From NCBI GenBank assembly GCA_900545925.1, contig URAZ01000044.1, positions 1-27,542 on the forward strand: DNA of 27,542 nt, given 5' to 3'. A program made the translations under genes and the position numbers. Of this stretch, positions 1 through 7,126 are shown one piece after another. How positions within the stretch are numbered: position 1 is the first letter of the stretch; each line of letters opens with the position of its first letter. A model generated the notes under the pieces. It ran no database searches. It worked only from the letters and a program-made list of their open reading frames with translations, and had not been told where the DNA came from. This stretch comes from an uncultured Eubacteriales bacterium (GTDB lineage: Bacteria; Bacillota; Clostridia; Oscillospirales; Oscillospiraceae).

Positions 1-624
1 TATAAGCAGATTGTTTTTGATGTAGACGGAACTCTGATTGATACAGAATATGCCGTCATTCATTCTTTGCAAGATACTATAAGAGCAATAAACGGAAAGA
101 TAATCTCCGATAAAGAATTAACATTTGCTTTAGGAATTACCGGCGAAAATGCTTTGCAGCGTTTAGGAGTGAGTGATATAGCGTCAGCACTATTTATGTG
201 GGACAAGAACATGGAAAAATACAGGGACACGATTACTGTATTTCACGGGATAAAAGAATTGCTTGAGACTATTTCGGAATTAAAATTAGGCATAGGAATT
301 GTTACCTCTAAAACCCATGAAGAATTTAGAAGCGATTTTCAGAAATTTGATATATCATCTTACTTTGAAACCGTGGTCTGTGCTGATGATACGCTACAAC
401 ACAAACCAGAACCAGACCCGCTTTTGAAATACATGGAATGGACAAAATGTCAAGCAAATGAGTTACTGTACATTGGCGATAGTATCTACGACATGCAGTG
501 CGCTAAACATGCAAATGTAAACTTTGGATTAGCAAAATGGGGTGCTGGAAATAGAGTGAATGCTCAAAAATCATTCTGTACTCCTTTTGATTTAGCCAAA
601 AATCTTGCTTCAACCAAAAGCTAA
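1..624 (+). CDS. HAD-family hydrolase (phosphatase), 5' end outside window
   Basis: The reading frame is open from base 1, so the gene starts upstream; 207 residues are visible. HAD motif I is seen at visible residues 7-11 (DVDGT, nucleophile Asp plus the second Asp). The motif III lysine lies in HKPEPDP and motif IV in GDSIYD near nt 475-490. A helical cap region separates motif I from the core, as in phosphoglycolate phosphatase or beta-phosphoglucomutase-like members. The family hydrolyses small phosphate esters in the cytoplasm; the substrate cannot be read from sequence. The DNA is clearly AT-richer than the GC-rich genes after 1600 and is followed by mobile-element-like noncoding DNA. 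I therefore infer a cargo gene of the left-hand element. The family call is firm; the cargo status is inference. Confidence 0.85.
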   Translation, partial: YKQIVFDVDGTLIDTEYAVIHSLQDTIRAINGKIISDKELTFALGITGENALQRLGVSDIASALFMWDKNMEKYRDTITVFHGIKELLETISELKLGIGIVTSKTHEEFRSDFQKFDISSYFETVVCADDTLQHKPEPDPLLKYMEWTKCQANELLYIGDSIYDMQCAKHANVNFGLAKWGAGNRVNAQKSFCTPFDLAKNLASTKS

Positions 625-641
625 TACTTGATACAAGCAAG

Positions 642-680
642 TAGCAAAGACAGCCGAGCCAGTCACGCCCGTCTTTGCTA
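642..680 (+). terminator. Hairpin after the HAD gene
   Basis: A perfect 10-bp inverted repeat (TAGCAAAGAC at 642-651 against GTCTTTGCTA at 671-680) begins 18 bases after the HAD stop codon. There is no downstream T-run, so it is either a weak terminator or an mRNA 3'-end stabiliser. Confidence 0.5.
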
Positions 681-1109
681 AAGGGTAATCAAGGCGGGAA
701 AACCCTAAAATGGCTTCCCGCCCATTTCAATTTTTAGAAAAGAAACGCTCCAAAATCAGAAAGAGAGCGGCCAAGCACTTTGAGGGATTGGCCGCCTTGT
801 CCACCCATTCAACGGGGCGGCGGGCGGCGGTCAAGACCGGGTGCAAACCCGTTCATTTCAGTCTTGACGGTTGCCCACTGTCCTGCTATTTTCCGGGAGT
901 GTGGCCACAACTTCGGGACACTTTGTCCACAAGTCGGAGCGTAGGACGAGGGACGGGGGCTTTCATATACCTGCCGCCGTTCTCTGAAACCAGCCCGATT
1001 TTTTGTTCATTCCCATTCACAAAAAGTCAGCCTGTTTTCCTACCGGAGCAAACGGGGCGCAAAAAGCACCGCACCCCGTTTCCCCCGTCAGCCACGCCAG
1101 CAGGTATAA

Positions 1110-1140
1110 CACACTACACTTTGCTTCGCAAAGTCGTGTG
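1110..1140. other. Candidate oriT-like inverted repeat
   Basis: Imperfect inverted repeat with arms around ACTTTGC-TTC-GCAAAGT, flanked by CACAC and GTGTG. A second inverted repeat with G5/C5 arms follows immediately (1141-1167). Short stems of this kind next to G/C-rich repeats are typical of nic regions upstream of relaxase genes in clostridial conjugative elements. No relaxase gene is in the window, so function is inferred from form and context only. Confidence 0.35.
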
Positions 1141-1176
1141 CCAAATGGGGGCTTTGCCCCCCTTTGGAAACCCCCA

Positions 1177-1228
1177 CAAGAAAAGGCGGTACGCTACCCC
1201 TCCACGGGGCGCATACCGCCTTTTCTTG
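1177..1228. repeat. Long hairpin in the mobile-element noncoding region
   Basis: Long inverted repeat: the arm CAAGAAAAGGCGGT at 1177-1190 is mirrored exactly by the arm ending at 1228, and an inner CCCC/GGGG stem lies between. The right arm ends in TTTTCTTG, so on the plus strand it could act as a strong terminator. It is nearly symmetric and would also fold on the minus strand. Confidence 0.6.
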
Positions 1229-1289
1229 TTATCCAGCCCTCCGGCTGTATCGGTTGAGCAAAAGTCAGCGTGGGATTGGTGTGGTATCT

Positions 1290-1430
1290 TTATCTAAGCG
1301 AACCCCCCGCCTCCCACTTATAGACCGCGCCGGGCGTCACGCCCAGACTTTCGGCCAGCTGTTCCTGCGTGAATCTGTGCTGCCTGCGCAGTGCGCGGAT
1401 GTTCTCCGCGAGTCTGATCTGCATATCCAT
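1290..1430 (-). pseudogene. XRE-family regulator truncated at the mobile-element junction
   Basis: The true start is the ATG at 1430, with AGGAGG six bases upstream. The product begins MDMQIRLAENIRALRRQH and runs through the HTH helices (FTQEQLAESLGVTPGAVYKWEAG). The family consensus breaks off after EAG and a stop follows four residues later, giving 46 residues. Intact members continue for at least another 20-30 residues to finish the HTH fold, usually followed by a C-terminal region. The break coincides with the edge of the hairpin-rich segment, so the gene was probably cut by integration or rearrangement. It is divergent from the aminotransferase and may once have regulated it. The truncation is visible; the cause is inferred. 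Confidence 0.75.
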
Positions 1431-1508
1431 CCCTCCTGATGCCTCTATCGTATCAGATACCGCGCCGGAATGGAACACACGATTCATACAATTTAGATGG
1501 AACATACT

Positions 1509-1523
1509 CATACTGATGGTATG
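1509..1523. promoter_or_regulatory. CATAC/GTATG inverted repeat, possible operator
   Basis: CATAC-TGATG-GTATG in the divergent intergenic region between the truncated XRE gene and the aminotransferase, with a further CATAC at 1503-1507. It fits the size of an XRE dimer site, but no experiment or family motif supports it. Confidence 0.3.
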
Positions 1524-1572
1524 ACTTTTCTGCGCTGCCGTAGAAAAACTTGCTGCGGCAGACACGTTTTCA

Positions 1573-1602
1573 TTGATTTTTTAGTATGGGATATGGTATG
1601 AT
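1573..1602 (+). promoter_or_regulatory. SigA promoter of the aminotransferase
   Basis: TTGATT (1573-1578), 18-base spacer, TATGAT (1597-1602). A 7-bp hairpin (CATGCAC / GTGCATG, 1615-1633) lies in the leader before the ribosome site at 1667-1672. Confidence 0.65.
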
Positions 1603-1679
1603 GAATAAAATTTTCATGCACGCCCTGTGCATGAGACGGGGTGGACATCCCGAAAAATACGGGTACAGGAGGTATTCTT

Positions 1680-2873
1680 ATGAAGTTGTCCAGCAAAGCG
1701 CTTGCATGCGGGCAGTCCCCCATGCGCAAATTCCATCCCTACGCAGTGGCAGCAGCGGCAGCCGGCAAAAAAATCTATCATCTGAATATCGGCCAGCCCG
1801 ATATCCACACGCCGGATGCGCTGTACGACGCGATCCACAGCTTCCGCACGCCGGTTCTGGCCTACGCGGCCTCGCCTGGCATCCCGGAACTGATCGAAGC
1901 TATCCGGAAGTACTATGAAAACATCGGCGTTGGACTGGACGAGTCCGACATCCTCATTACGACCGGCGGCAGCGAAGCATTGCAGATCGCGGCAAACTGC
2001 CTGCTGGACGACGGCGACGAGGTCATTGTCCCCGAGCCGTTCTATCCGAACTATCACACGTTCATCACGACCGCAGGCGGCGTCATCCATCCGCTGCACA
2101 CAAAGCCGGAGGAAGGCTATTTCTATGCCGACCGCGCACGCATTGAGGCCTGCATCACGCCAAAGACGAAGGCCATTATGATCACGAATCCCGGCAATCC
2201 CACCGGCACCTGTCTGACGGAGGAACAGATGAAGATGCTTCTGGACGTAGCCGTGGAGCATGATCTGTATTTGGTGACCGACGAGGTCTACCGCGAGTTT
2301 ACCTACGACGGCGAGCCGCTGCATTCGTTCGGCAAATTTGACTACGGACAGGAAAACCTGATCCTGATCGATTCCGTTTCCAAGCGCTTTTCCGCCTGCG
2401 GCGCGCGTATCGGCTGTCTGATCAGCCGCAATCGGGACTTTATGGCCAATGCCCTCAAATACTGTCAGGCGCGGCTATCGGTCGCAACGCTCGACCAGAT
2501 TGCGGCTGCGGCGCTTTACTCCGTCGGGCCGGAATACTTCGAGCAGGTGCGGCAGGAATACAAGCGCCGCCGGGATACCGTCGTGCGCAAGCTGCATGAG
2601 ATCCCCGGCGTCATCTGCGAATGCCCGCGCGGCGCGTTTTACCTCATGGCTGCGCTGCCGGTTGACGATGCAGAAAAATTCCAGCTTTGGCTGCTGCAGG
2701 AATTTGAAGATCACGGCGACACGGTCATGTTCTCTGCCGGAGAGCCGTTCTATGCCACGCCCGGCAAGGGCTGCAATGAGATCCGCATCGCATACGTTCT
2801 CAAGCAGGAGGATTTGGAGCGCGCTATGGATCTTCTGGCGCTCGGAATCCGGAAATATAACGAAACACATTGA
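1680..2873 (+). CDS. PLP-dependent class I/II aminotransferase
   Basis: 397 residues, the usual length for fold-type I aminotransferases. The start at 1680 is set by AGGAGG at 1667-1672; an upstream in-frame ATG at 1641 lacks a ribosome site. Visible family marks are the substrate-loop region YHLNIGQPDIHTP (about 33-45), TGGSEA (95-100), NPGNPTG (170-176), TDEVYREF (200-207) and SVSKRFSACGARIG with the PLP lysine K235. Members transfer amino groups between amino acids and 2-oxo acids in the cytoplasm. This one looks closest to the aspartate/aromatic aminotransferase branch, but the substrate is not decided by what I can see. It is monocistronic, with its own promoter and a hairpin after the stop. 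Confidence 0.9.
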   Translation: MKLSSKALACGQSPMRKFHPYAVAAAAAGKKIYHLNIGQPDIHTPDALYDAIHSFRTPVLAYAASPGIPELIEAIRKYYENIGVGLDESDILITTGGSEALQIAANCLLDDGDEVIVPEPFYPNYHTFITTAGGVIHPLHTKPEEGYFYADRARIEACITPKTKAIMITNPGNPTGTCLTEEQMKMLLDVAVEHDLYLVTDEVYREFTYDGEPLHSFGKFDYGQENLILIDSVSKRFSACGARIGCLISRNRDFMANALKYCQARLSVATLDQIAAAALYSVGPEYFEQVRQEYKRRRDTVVRKLHEIPGVICECPRGAFYLMAALPVDDAEKFQLWLLQEFEDHGDTVMFSAGEPFYATPGKGCNEIRIAYVLKQEDLERAMDLLALGIRKYNETH

Positions 2874-2887
2874 GCGATTGCAAAAAG

Positions 2888-2919
2888 CGCCCCGCCTGTC
2901 CACTCGGACAGACGGGGCG
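2888..2919 (+). terminator. Terminator after the aminotransferase
   Basis: Strong GC hairpin (CGCCCCG.CTGTCC / GGACAG.CGGGGCG, one mismatch, 4-base loop) beginning 14 bases after the stop codon, followed by TTGTT. The T-tract is weak. Confidence 0.6.
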
Positions 2920-2985
2920 TTGTTCCGTCAGGACCTAAACACCAAAGTGCAAACCAGCGAAGCGTTTCCGATGTGCCTCCGGCGG

Positions 2986-3303
2986 CCCTATCTTTTCCCC
3001 TGCGTGGGAAAAGATAGGGGAGAAAAGGGCGCTTGGATGCGGTTGGTGCATTCTGCGAATACGGTTTTAACAAGCACCAATTATTGAGTCTCTACAAACA
3101 CATACTCATTCTACGAGCACTATGGTACGCGCCGCCTGTTACGGTACAACAGGTTTGTGAGCAGCTGCACTTGAATGGCTGCGGCAAAAACGCTTTGCGG
3201 TTGAGATTTGCAGGGCGGCACGGATTCGCCGGAGTTTCCCTAAAAGCCTCCCCTTGCTGCGCTTTGCGCGGCAAGGGGAGGCGTCATTTGCGGAGCAAAT
3301 GAC
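2986..3303. repeat. Hairpin-rich intergenic repeat cluster
   Basis: The gene-free stretch 2920-3317 holds three strong inverted repeats. The first is a perfect 14-bp stem with 6-base loop (2986-2999 / 3006-3019). The second is a 12-bp stem with an inner GCGC stem (3246-3282). The third is a perfect 9-bp stem with GGA loop (3283-3303) abutting the second. None has a T-run typical of terminators, although the last pair lies just beyond the 3' end of the ABC permease gene and could protect its transcript. The form suggests dispersed palindromic repeats (REP or MITE-like). I see no gene or transposase here. Confidence 0.55.
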
Positions 3304-3317
3304 GGAGGGGATGGTTT

Positions 3318-3965
3318 TTACAGATCGACCTTCTCAAAGCGGGCTGCCGACTTGCGATAGGCGAGCAAAACTTCCAGCGCGTAGACTGCCATGCCGCCGA
3401 GCAGGACGGGAAGCTGCCGTACAAGGTCTGCGGGGGTGTAGCTTTCACAGACAGTTTTCAAATACGGAACAATATGGTCAAGCGCTTCCAGCAGCACGAT
3501 GGCGACGAACAGCACGATGCTGGAAATGACAAACGGTTTTCCGAGATCGTAGCCGTTTTTATAGTGCATCGGCAGGAACACAAGATCGAACAGGCCCATC
3601 AGCACGAAGCCGAAGCCCAGGAACGCCAGATTCGCCTCAATGCCGACCGGGTTGTTGATTTCTGCATAGCTTCTGCGGAGGAGCATGAACGGAACGCAGA
3701 CGAGCGCCTGCAAAAGTTGGAGCGTCACGATGGTCGAGAACCGCGCCCGGACAAGATCGCGCTTTGTGAGCGGCAGCAGCGCCATGTAATATACGTCCCG
3801 GTTCTCTCGCGCGGCCTGCAGCATGAGGAAAATGCCGAGGGCATTGTAGAAAAATGTTACATAATACGGATAACTTGGCACAAGCACCAGTGCGCTCAAG
3901 AGCAAAAACAGCAGCGGCACCGGCGTAACGGTCAGCTTCCATTCCTTTTTCATCAGCAGTTTCAT
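3318..3965 (-). CDS. ABC-2 type transporter permease
   Basis: 215 residues with about six hydrophobic segments (roughly 15-35, 37-52, 75-97, 110-133, 145-163, 185-203) and a cytoplasmic N-terminus beginning MKLLMKKEWK, typical of small ABC-2 permeases. Such proteins pair with a separate ATPase in the membrane to export peptides, drugs or lipid-linked compounds. Its start overlaps the stop of the ATPase gene by 4 bases (3962-3965), so the two are translationally coupled. It is the last gene of the AbrB-ATPase-permease operon. The substrate cannot be told. Confidence 0.82.
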   Translation of the reverse strand: MKLLMKKEWKLTVTPVPLLFLLLSALVLVPSYPYYVTFFYNALGIFLMLQAARENRDVYYMALLPLTKRDLVRARFSTIVTLQLLQALVCVPFMLLRRSYAEINNPVGIEANLAFLGFGFVLMGLFDLVFLPMHYKNGYDLGKPFVISSIVLFVAIVLLEALDHIVPYLKTVCESYTPADLVRQLPVLLGGMAVYALEVLLAYRKSAARFEKVDL

Positions 3966-4813
3966 GCTTCCGCCTCCCGTTCCAGATGTACCATGATCTG
4001 TTCCAGATTTGCAGGGGTGCAGGAAAGTCCTGCCGCAAGCGGCGCGTCCTCCGCACGGATGAGCGCATCCAGTTCACCCTTGTGGCTGCGCGCGCCGATG
4101 AGTTTTTCGCGCAGCGCTGCGCCGCAGGCGGCGTCCGGTCCCTGTACAGACAGATATGCGCCGGTCAGCGCCTGCTTTTTTTCGCTGACGGCGACGCGGC
4201 CATTCTGGATATAAGTGATCGTGTCGGCGCAGGTGTCGAGATCGGATGTGATGTGCGTGGAGAAGAGGATCGATACGCCCTCCTGCTCGCAGAGCGTCAG
4301 GAATGTGTCCAGCAGTTCATCGCGCGAAACGGGATCGAGGCCGGACGTCGGCTCGTCGAGAATCAGCAGTTCTGCCTTGTGTGACATCGCAACAGCCAGC
4401 TGGTATTTGACCTTCATGCCCTCGGACAGTTCGCACACACGCTTGCTTTCATCCAGCGAAAACTGCCGGACAAGCCGCGCATAGCGTTCGCTGTCCCAAT
4501 CGGGATAGAAATCCTTCGTCACGTTCGTCAACTCCCGCAGGCGCTTGCGCTGGTAATACGATGCGCCGCCGGAGACGAAGCCGATGCGTGAGCGGATGGC
4601 GCGCTCGTCCGTGTCCATATCCAGAGCGCAGATCGTAATCTTCCCGGCATCTGGATGCACCAGATGGAGCATGGATTTAAGCGTTGTGGTCTTGCCCGCG
4701 CCGTTGCGGCCGATCAGGCCCATGATCGTTCCGGCCTCCATGGAGAACGAGACGTTGTCCAACCGGAAGGCCGGATACTGCTTGCAAAGGCCGTCAAGTC
4801 TCAAGATTTCCAT
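3962..4813 (-). CDS. ABC transporter ATP-binding protein (YtrB/BcrA-like)
   Basis: Counting from the upstream ATG at 4819, Walker A is GRNGAGKTT (37-45), the signature is LSEGM (131-135), Walker B is LLILDEPTSGLD (151-162) and the H-loop is STHITS (His189). All catalytic motifs are intact. I prefer the ATG at 4813 (283 residues) because it lies 9 bases from AAAGGAGG (4823-4830), while the ATG at 4819 is only 3 bases away. The gene start lies inside the 3' end of the AbrB gene. The family powers export through the partner permease just downstream. The signature reads LSEGM rather than LSGGQ, a variation common in YtrB-like proteins. Confidence 0.88.
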   Translation of the reverse strand: MEILRLDGLCKQYPAFRLDNVSFSMEAGTIMGLIGRNGAGKTTTLKSMLHLVHPDAGKITICALDMDTDERAIRSRIGFVSGGASYYQRKRLRELTNVTKDFYPDWDSERYARLVRQFSLDESKRVCELSEGMKVKYQLAVAMSHKAELLILDEPTSGLDPVSRDELLDTFLTLCEQEGVSILFSTHITSDLDTCADTITYIQNGRVAVSEKKQALTGAYLSVQGPDAACGAALREKLIGARSHKGELDALIRAEDAPLAAGLSCTPANLEQIMVHLEREAEA

Positions 4814-5033
4814 CGTCATCCGCCTCCTTTGCCAGCCGGAACAGCGAGTCCGGCACGCTCAGATCGTCCATGCCGACCAGCGCAATGCCGCGCTTTTTAT
4901 CGGCCATGAGCAAAAGCTGGTCGCCCGGCTGAATCCCGAACAGTTCGCGTGCACCCTTTGGGATGACGATCTGCCCTTTCTCGCCGACCTTGACCAGACT
5001 GATGAATTTCCCCTTCGGGAACTGCATCGCCAT
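4794..5033 (-). CDS. AbrB/SpoVT-type DNA-binding regulator
   Basis: 79 residues. The swapped-hairpin AbrB domain is at about 12-55 (VKVGEKGQIVIPKGARELFGIQPGDQLLLM), followed by a short acidic tail. The start at 5033 has an AAAGGAGA ribosome site seven bases upstream. It is the first gene of the operon and overlaps the ATPase gene by 20 bases with the start used here. It most likely controls its own operon through the near-palindrome at 5060-5091. YtrB-like ABC operons are more commonly led by GntR-family regulators, so an AbrB leader is a variation. Antitoxins share this fold, but no toxin gene is adjacent. Confidence 0.85.
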   Translation of the reverse strand: MAMQFPKGKFISLVKVGEKGQIVIPKGARELFGIQPGDQLLLMADKKRGIALVGMDDLSVPDSLFRLAKEADDDGNLET

Positions 5034-5058
5034 GAAGATCTCTCCTTTTTATAAAAAG

Positions 5059-5091
5059 TTATACTCAGTATGAAATTTCATACCAAGTATA
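5059..5091 (-). promoter_or_regulatory. Promoter with overlapping operator of the AbrB-ABC operon
   Basis: Read on the minus strand: TTGGTA (5081-5086), 16-base spacer, GTATAA (5059-5064). The same DNA forms a 32-base near-palindrome at 5060-5091, with a perfect 16-base core (GTATGAAATTTCATAC, 5068-5083) and only two mismatched pairs outside it. The palindrome covers both promoter elements, as expected for autorepression. The binding protein is inferred to be the AbrB-type product. Confidence 0.65.
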
Positions 5092-5116
5092 ACACGGGTA
5101 TCAGAAAATGCAAGCG

Positions 5117-6475
5117 TTATTTTCGCAGCTGCCGGTCGGTGCGCAGGAGGACGAAGCAGGAAGCGAAAAATGTAAGGATATCTGCCGCGGGCATGGAATA
5201 CAGAACGCCCATCAGCCCGAACGCCTTCGGCAGCAGCATCACGAGCGGCACAGCCAGCAGAACCTCGCGGAAAAATGACAGCCCTGCCGATTCGACCGGC
5301 CTGCCCATGGCCTGCATGAAGATGAACGCGGCCTTGTTGACCGTCGCAAGCGGCAGCATGCAAAGATATACGCGGAAGGTCGTGACGGCAAACTCGTTGT
5401 ACAACTCCGATTCCGAGCCAAACAGGCCGATGATCTGACGCGGGAAAAGCTGTGTGATGAGCAGCGCAAGCACGCCGAGCAGGAATTCTGCGCCCATCAG
5501 CCGCCAAAGTACGCCCCGGCAGCGGCGCAGCAGCTGCGCGCCGTAGTTATATCCCACGATGGGAATGCAGCCGGCGGCCATACCGATGGTGATGGAAATG
5601 ATGATCTGAAAGACCTTCATAACGATGCCGAGCACCGTCAGTGGGATATCCGCGCCGTATTTGCTGGAAGCACCGTATTGAACCAGCATGTTGTTCGTCG
5701 CGGCCATGGCGATGACCAGAGAGATCTGCGCAAGAAAGCTGCAAAGGCCCAGCGGCAGATACGCGCCGAGAATTCGGCCGCGCAGCTTAAAATCGTCCGC
5801 TTTCAGGCGCAGTGCCTTTGTGTGGAACAGGTACCATACGCCCATTGCCGCCGTGATGACCTGCCCGGCCACCGTTGCGGCAGCCGCGCCCATCACGCCC
5901 CAGTGCAGAACGAAGATTGCAATCGGGTCCAGAATGCAGTTTGCAATCGCGCCTGCCAGCATGGAGAGCATGGCGAACTGCGGGCTGCCGTCCGAGCGGA
6001 TGATGGGATTGATTGCCTGCCCGAAGACGTAGATGGGAACGCCGATGGTGATGTAGGTGAAATATTCCTCTGCATAGGACAAATTTGCCTCCGTCGCACC
6101 GAACAGCGACAGAAGCGGCATCTGGAACACGGCATAGAGCACCGCGACTGCGATGCCTACCAGTACGCTCAGCGCCACGGCGCTGCCGACGGCGCAGTTC
6201 GCGTTCTCCGGCTGGTTTTTGCCGAAGCAGATCGACACATAGCTGCACGCGCCGTCGCCGATCATGACGGCGAGACCGAGGGCTAAAACGGTCAGTGGGA
6301 ACACGACGTTCGTTGCGCCGTTGCCGAGATACCCGACGCCCCAGCCGATAAAGATCTGATCGACAATGTTGTAAAGCGCCCCGACCAGCAGCGAAACGGT
6401 ACACGGCAAGGCAAATTTCATCATTAGCCTGCCAAGCGGGGCTGTGCCGAGTACGGCGTTCTGTTTTTCTTCCAT
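5117..6475 (-). CDS. MATE-family multidrug/Na+ efflux transporter
   Basis: 452 residues with about 12 hydrophobic segments in two related halves. The N-terminus reads LGTAPLGRLMMKFALPCTVSLLVGALYNIVDQIFIGWGVG, the hallmark first helix of MATE exporters (MepA-like branch), and each half starts with such a helix. The family exports cationic drugs or metabolites by Na+ or H+ antiport across the cytoplasmic membrane. The start at 6475 is chosen for GGAGG eight bases upstream; a longer frame to 6529 would read through a hairpin and has no ribosome site. It is monocistronic with its own promoter, and a terminator-like hairpin sits in the leader. The substrate is unknown. Confidence 0.9.
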   Translation of the reverse strand: MEEKQNAVLGTAPLGRLMMKFALPCTVSLLVGALYNIVDQIFIGWGVGYLGNGATNVVFPLTVLALGLAVMIGDGACSYVSICFGKNQPENANCAVGSAVALSVLVGIAVAVLYAVFQMPLLSLFGATEANLSYAEEYFTYITIGVPIYVFGQAINPIIRSDGSPQFAMLSMLAGAIANCILDPIAIFVLHWGVMGAAAATVAGQVITAAMGVWYLFHTKALRLKADDFKLRGRILGAYLPLGLCSFLAQISLVIAMAATNNMLVQYGASSKYGADIPLTVLGIVMKVFQIIISITIGMAAGCIPIVGYNYGAQLLRRCRGVLWRLMGAEFLLGVLALLITQLFPRQIIGLFGSESELYNEFAVTTFRVYLCMLPLATVNKAAFIFMQAMGRPVESAGLSFFREVLLAVPLVMLLPKAFGLMGVLYSMPAADILTFFASCFVLLRTDRQLRK

Positions 6476-6493
6476 TTTGTTTTCCTCCAGACA

Positions 6494-6527
6494 TAAAAAA
6501 ATCGCGCAAGTCCGTTTGGACTTACGC
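6494..6527 (-). promoter_or_regulatory. Terminator-like attenuator hairpin in the MATE leader
   Basis: On the minus strand a 10-bp stem (6518-6527 with 6504-6513, one non-Watson-Crick pair, 4-base loop) is followed by GA and seven T. It lies between the promoter (6550-6578) and the MATE ribosome site. No other gene ends here on this strand, so it can only act on the MATE transcript itself. I infer attenuation; no antiterminator or leader peptide is obvious in the roughly 70-base leader. Confidence 0.55.
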
Positions 6528-6549
6528 AAAGCTGCAACACAACAGGAAA

Positions 6550-6578
6550 ATCATAGCACAGACGGCGAAAAAAATCAA
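6550..6578 (-). promoter_or_regulatory. SigA promoter of the MATE gene
   Basis: Minus strand TTGATT (6573-6578), 17-base spacer, TATGAT (6550-6555). Confidence 0.7.
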
Positions 6579-6617
6579 AGGGGAATCTGCACAAGTTTTT
6601 TATTTTTAAACGGGAAC

Positions 6618-6646
6618 TTGCGCGCCATTCCTGCGTCTGATACTAT
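6618..6646 (+). promoter_or_regulatory. Promoter of the DUF2500 gene
   Basis: TTGCGC (6618-6623), 17-base spacer, TACTAT (6641-6646); the gene start follows 31 bases later. It is divergent from the MATE promoter. Confidence 0.5.
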
Positions 6647-6677
6647 ATAGGCAAATGACAGAAAGAGAGGACGCTTT

Positions 6678-7043
6678 ATGTTCGGCTTCGGTTTTTTTGA
6701 TTCGGTGTTTCCCGTGCTGTTCACGGTGATGTTTGTGCTGGTTCTGGGCGTGATCATCGTGACGCTCGTGCGTAATGTCAGCCAGTGGCACAAAAACAAC
6801 AACTCCCCGCGCCTGACCGTGCAGGCTACGGTCGTCTCCAAGCGGATGGAGGTGACGCATCACCATGATGCGAATATGCACACAAGCCACTCGTCCACAT
6901 GGTATTACGCAACGTTCCAGGTCGAAAGCGGCGACCGGATGGAACTCAGCATCCCGGACCGCGACTACGGCTATCTCGTAGAAGGCGACCGGGGAAGCCT
7001 CGCCTTCCAAGGCACCAGATTTTTAAGCTTTTCCCGCGACTGA
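6678..7043 (+). CDS. DUF2500-family membrane-anchored protein
   Basis: 121 residues. There is one N-terminal transmembrane helix (about 9-31), then a soluble beta-rich domain with VVSKR (52-56), a His/Ser-rich loop and the stretch HSSTWYYATFQVESGDRMEL, ending in FQGTRFLSF. This pattern is the DUF2500 family of small membrane proteins of unknown function, widespread in Firmicutes and enterobacteria. GAGAGG lies seven bases before the ATG. It is a single gene with its own promoter and a hairpin after it. I can assign the family but no activity. Confidence 0.8.
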   Translation: MFGFGFFDSVFPVLFTVMFVLVLGVIIVTLVRNVSQWHKNNNSPRLTVQATVVSKRMEVTHHHDANMHTSHSSTWYYATFQVESGDRMELSIPDRDYGYLVEGDRGSLAFQGTRFLSFSRD

Positions 7044-7065
7044 CGATCGATGAAAGATGAAACCA

Positions 7066-7119
7066 GCCCCACCCTTGTGCAAACGCCTGTTCAGCAGGAG
7101 ATTCGCGCAAGGGCGGGGC
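7066..7119. terminator. Convergent terminator between DUF2500 and SLH genes
   Basis: Long stem of GCCCCACCCTTG at 7066-7077 with CAAGGGCGGGGC ending at 7119, containing an inner CCTG/CAGG hairpin. It is followed by AATCATTTTA on the plus strand. It lies between two convergent genes and may serve both. Confidence 0.55.
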
Positions 7120-7126
7120 AATCATT

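Larger units (their letters stand above)
1..1303. mobile_element. Probable end segment of an integrated conjugative element
   Basis: This stretch carries an AT-rich HAD gene and then about 670 bases without a convincing gene, packed with inverted repeats (642-680, 1110-1140, 1141-1167, 1177-1228). The layout resembles the noncoding mobilisation region that precedes relaxase genes in Tn1549-like elements of Clostridia; that resemblance is from memory. It stops abruptly where a chromosomal XRE gene loses its 3' part (near 1303). No integrase, relaxase or defined terminal repeat is visible, so the exact boundary and the element family remain inference. Confidence 0.55.

Noticed and set aside
710..1297. 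195-codon open frame on the plus strand
   Set aside because: It runs through several long inverted repeats, has no ribosome site, and its composition is Pro/Ser/Arg-rich with no recognisable motif; it is noncoding element DNA.
4794..5033. AbrB-type gene as antitoxin of a toxin-antitoxin pair
   Set aside because: The overlapping partner is an intact ABC ATPase, not a toxin; a regulator role fits better.
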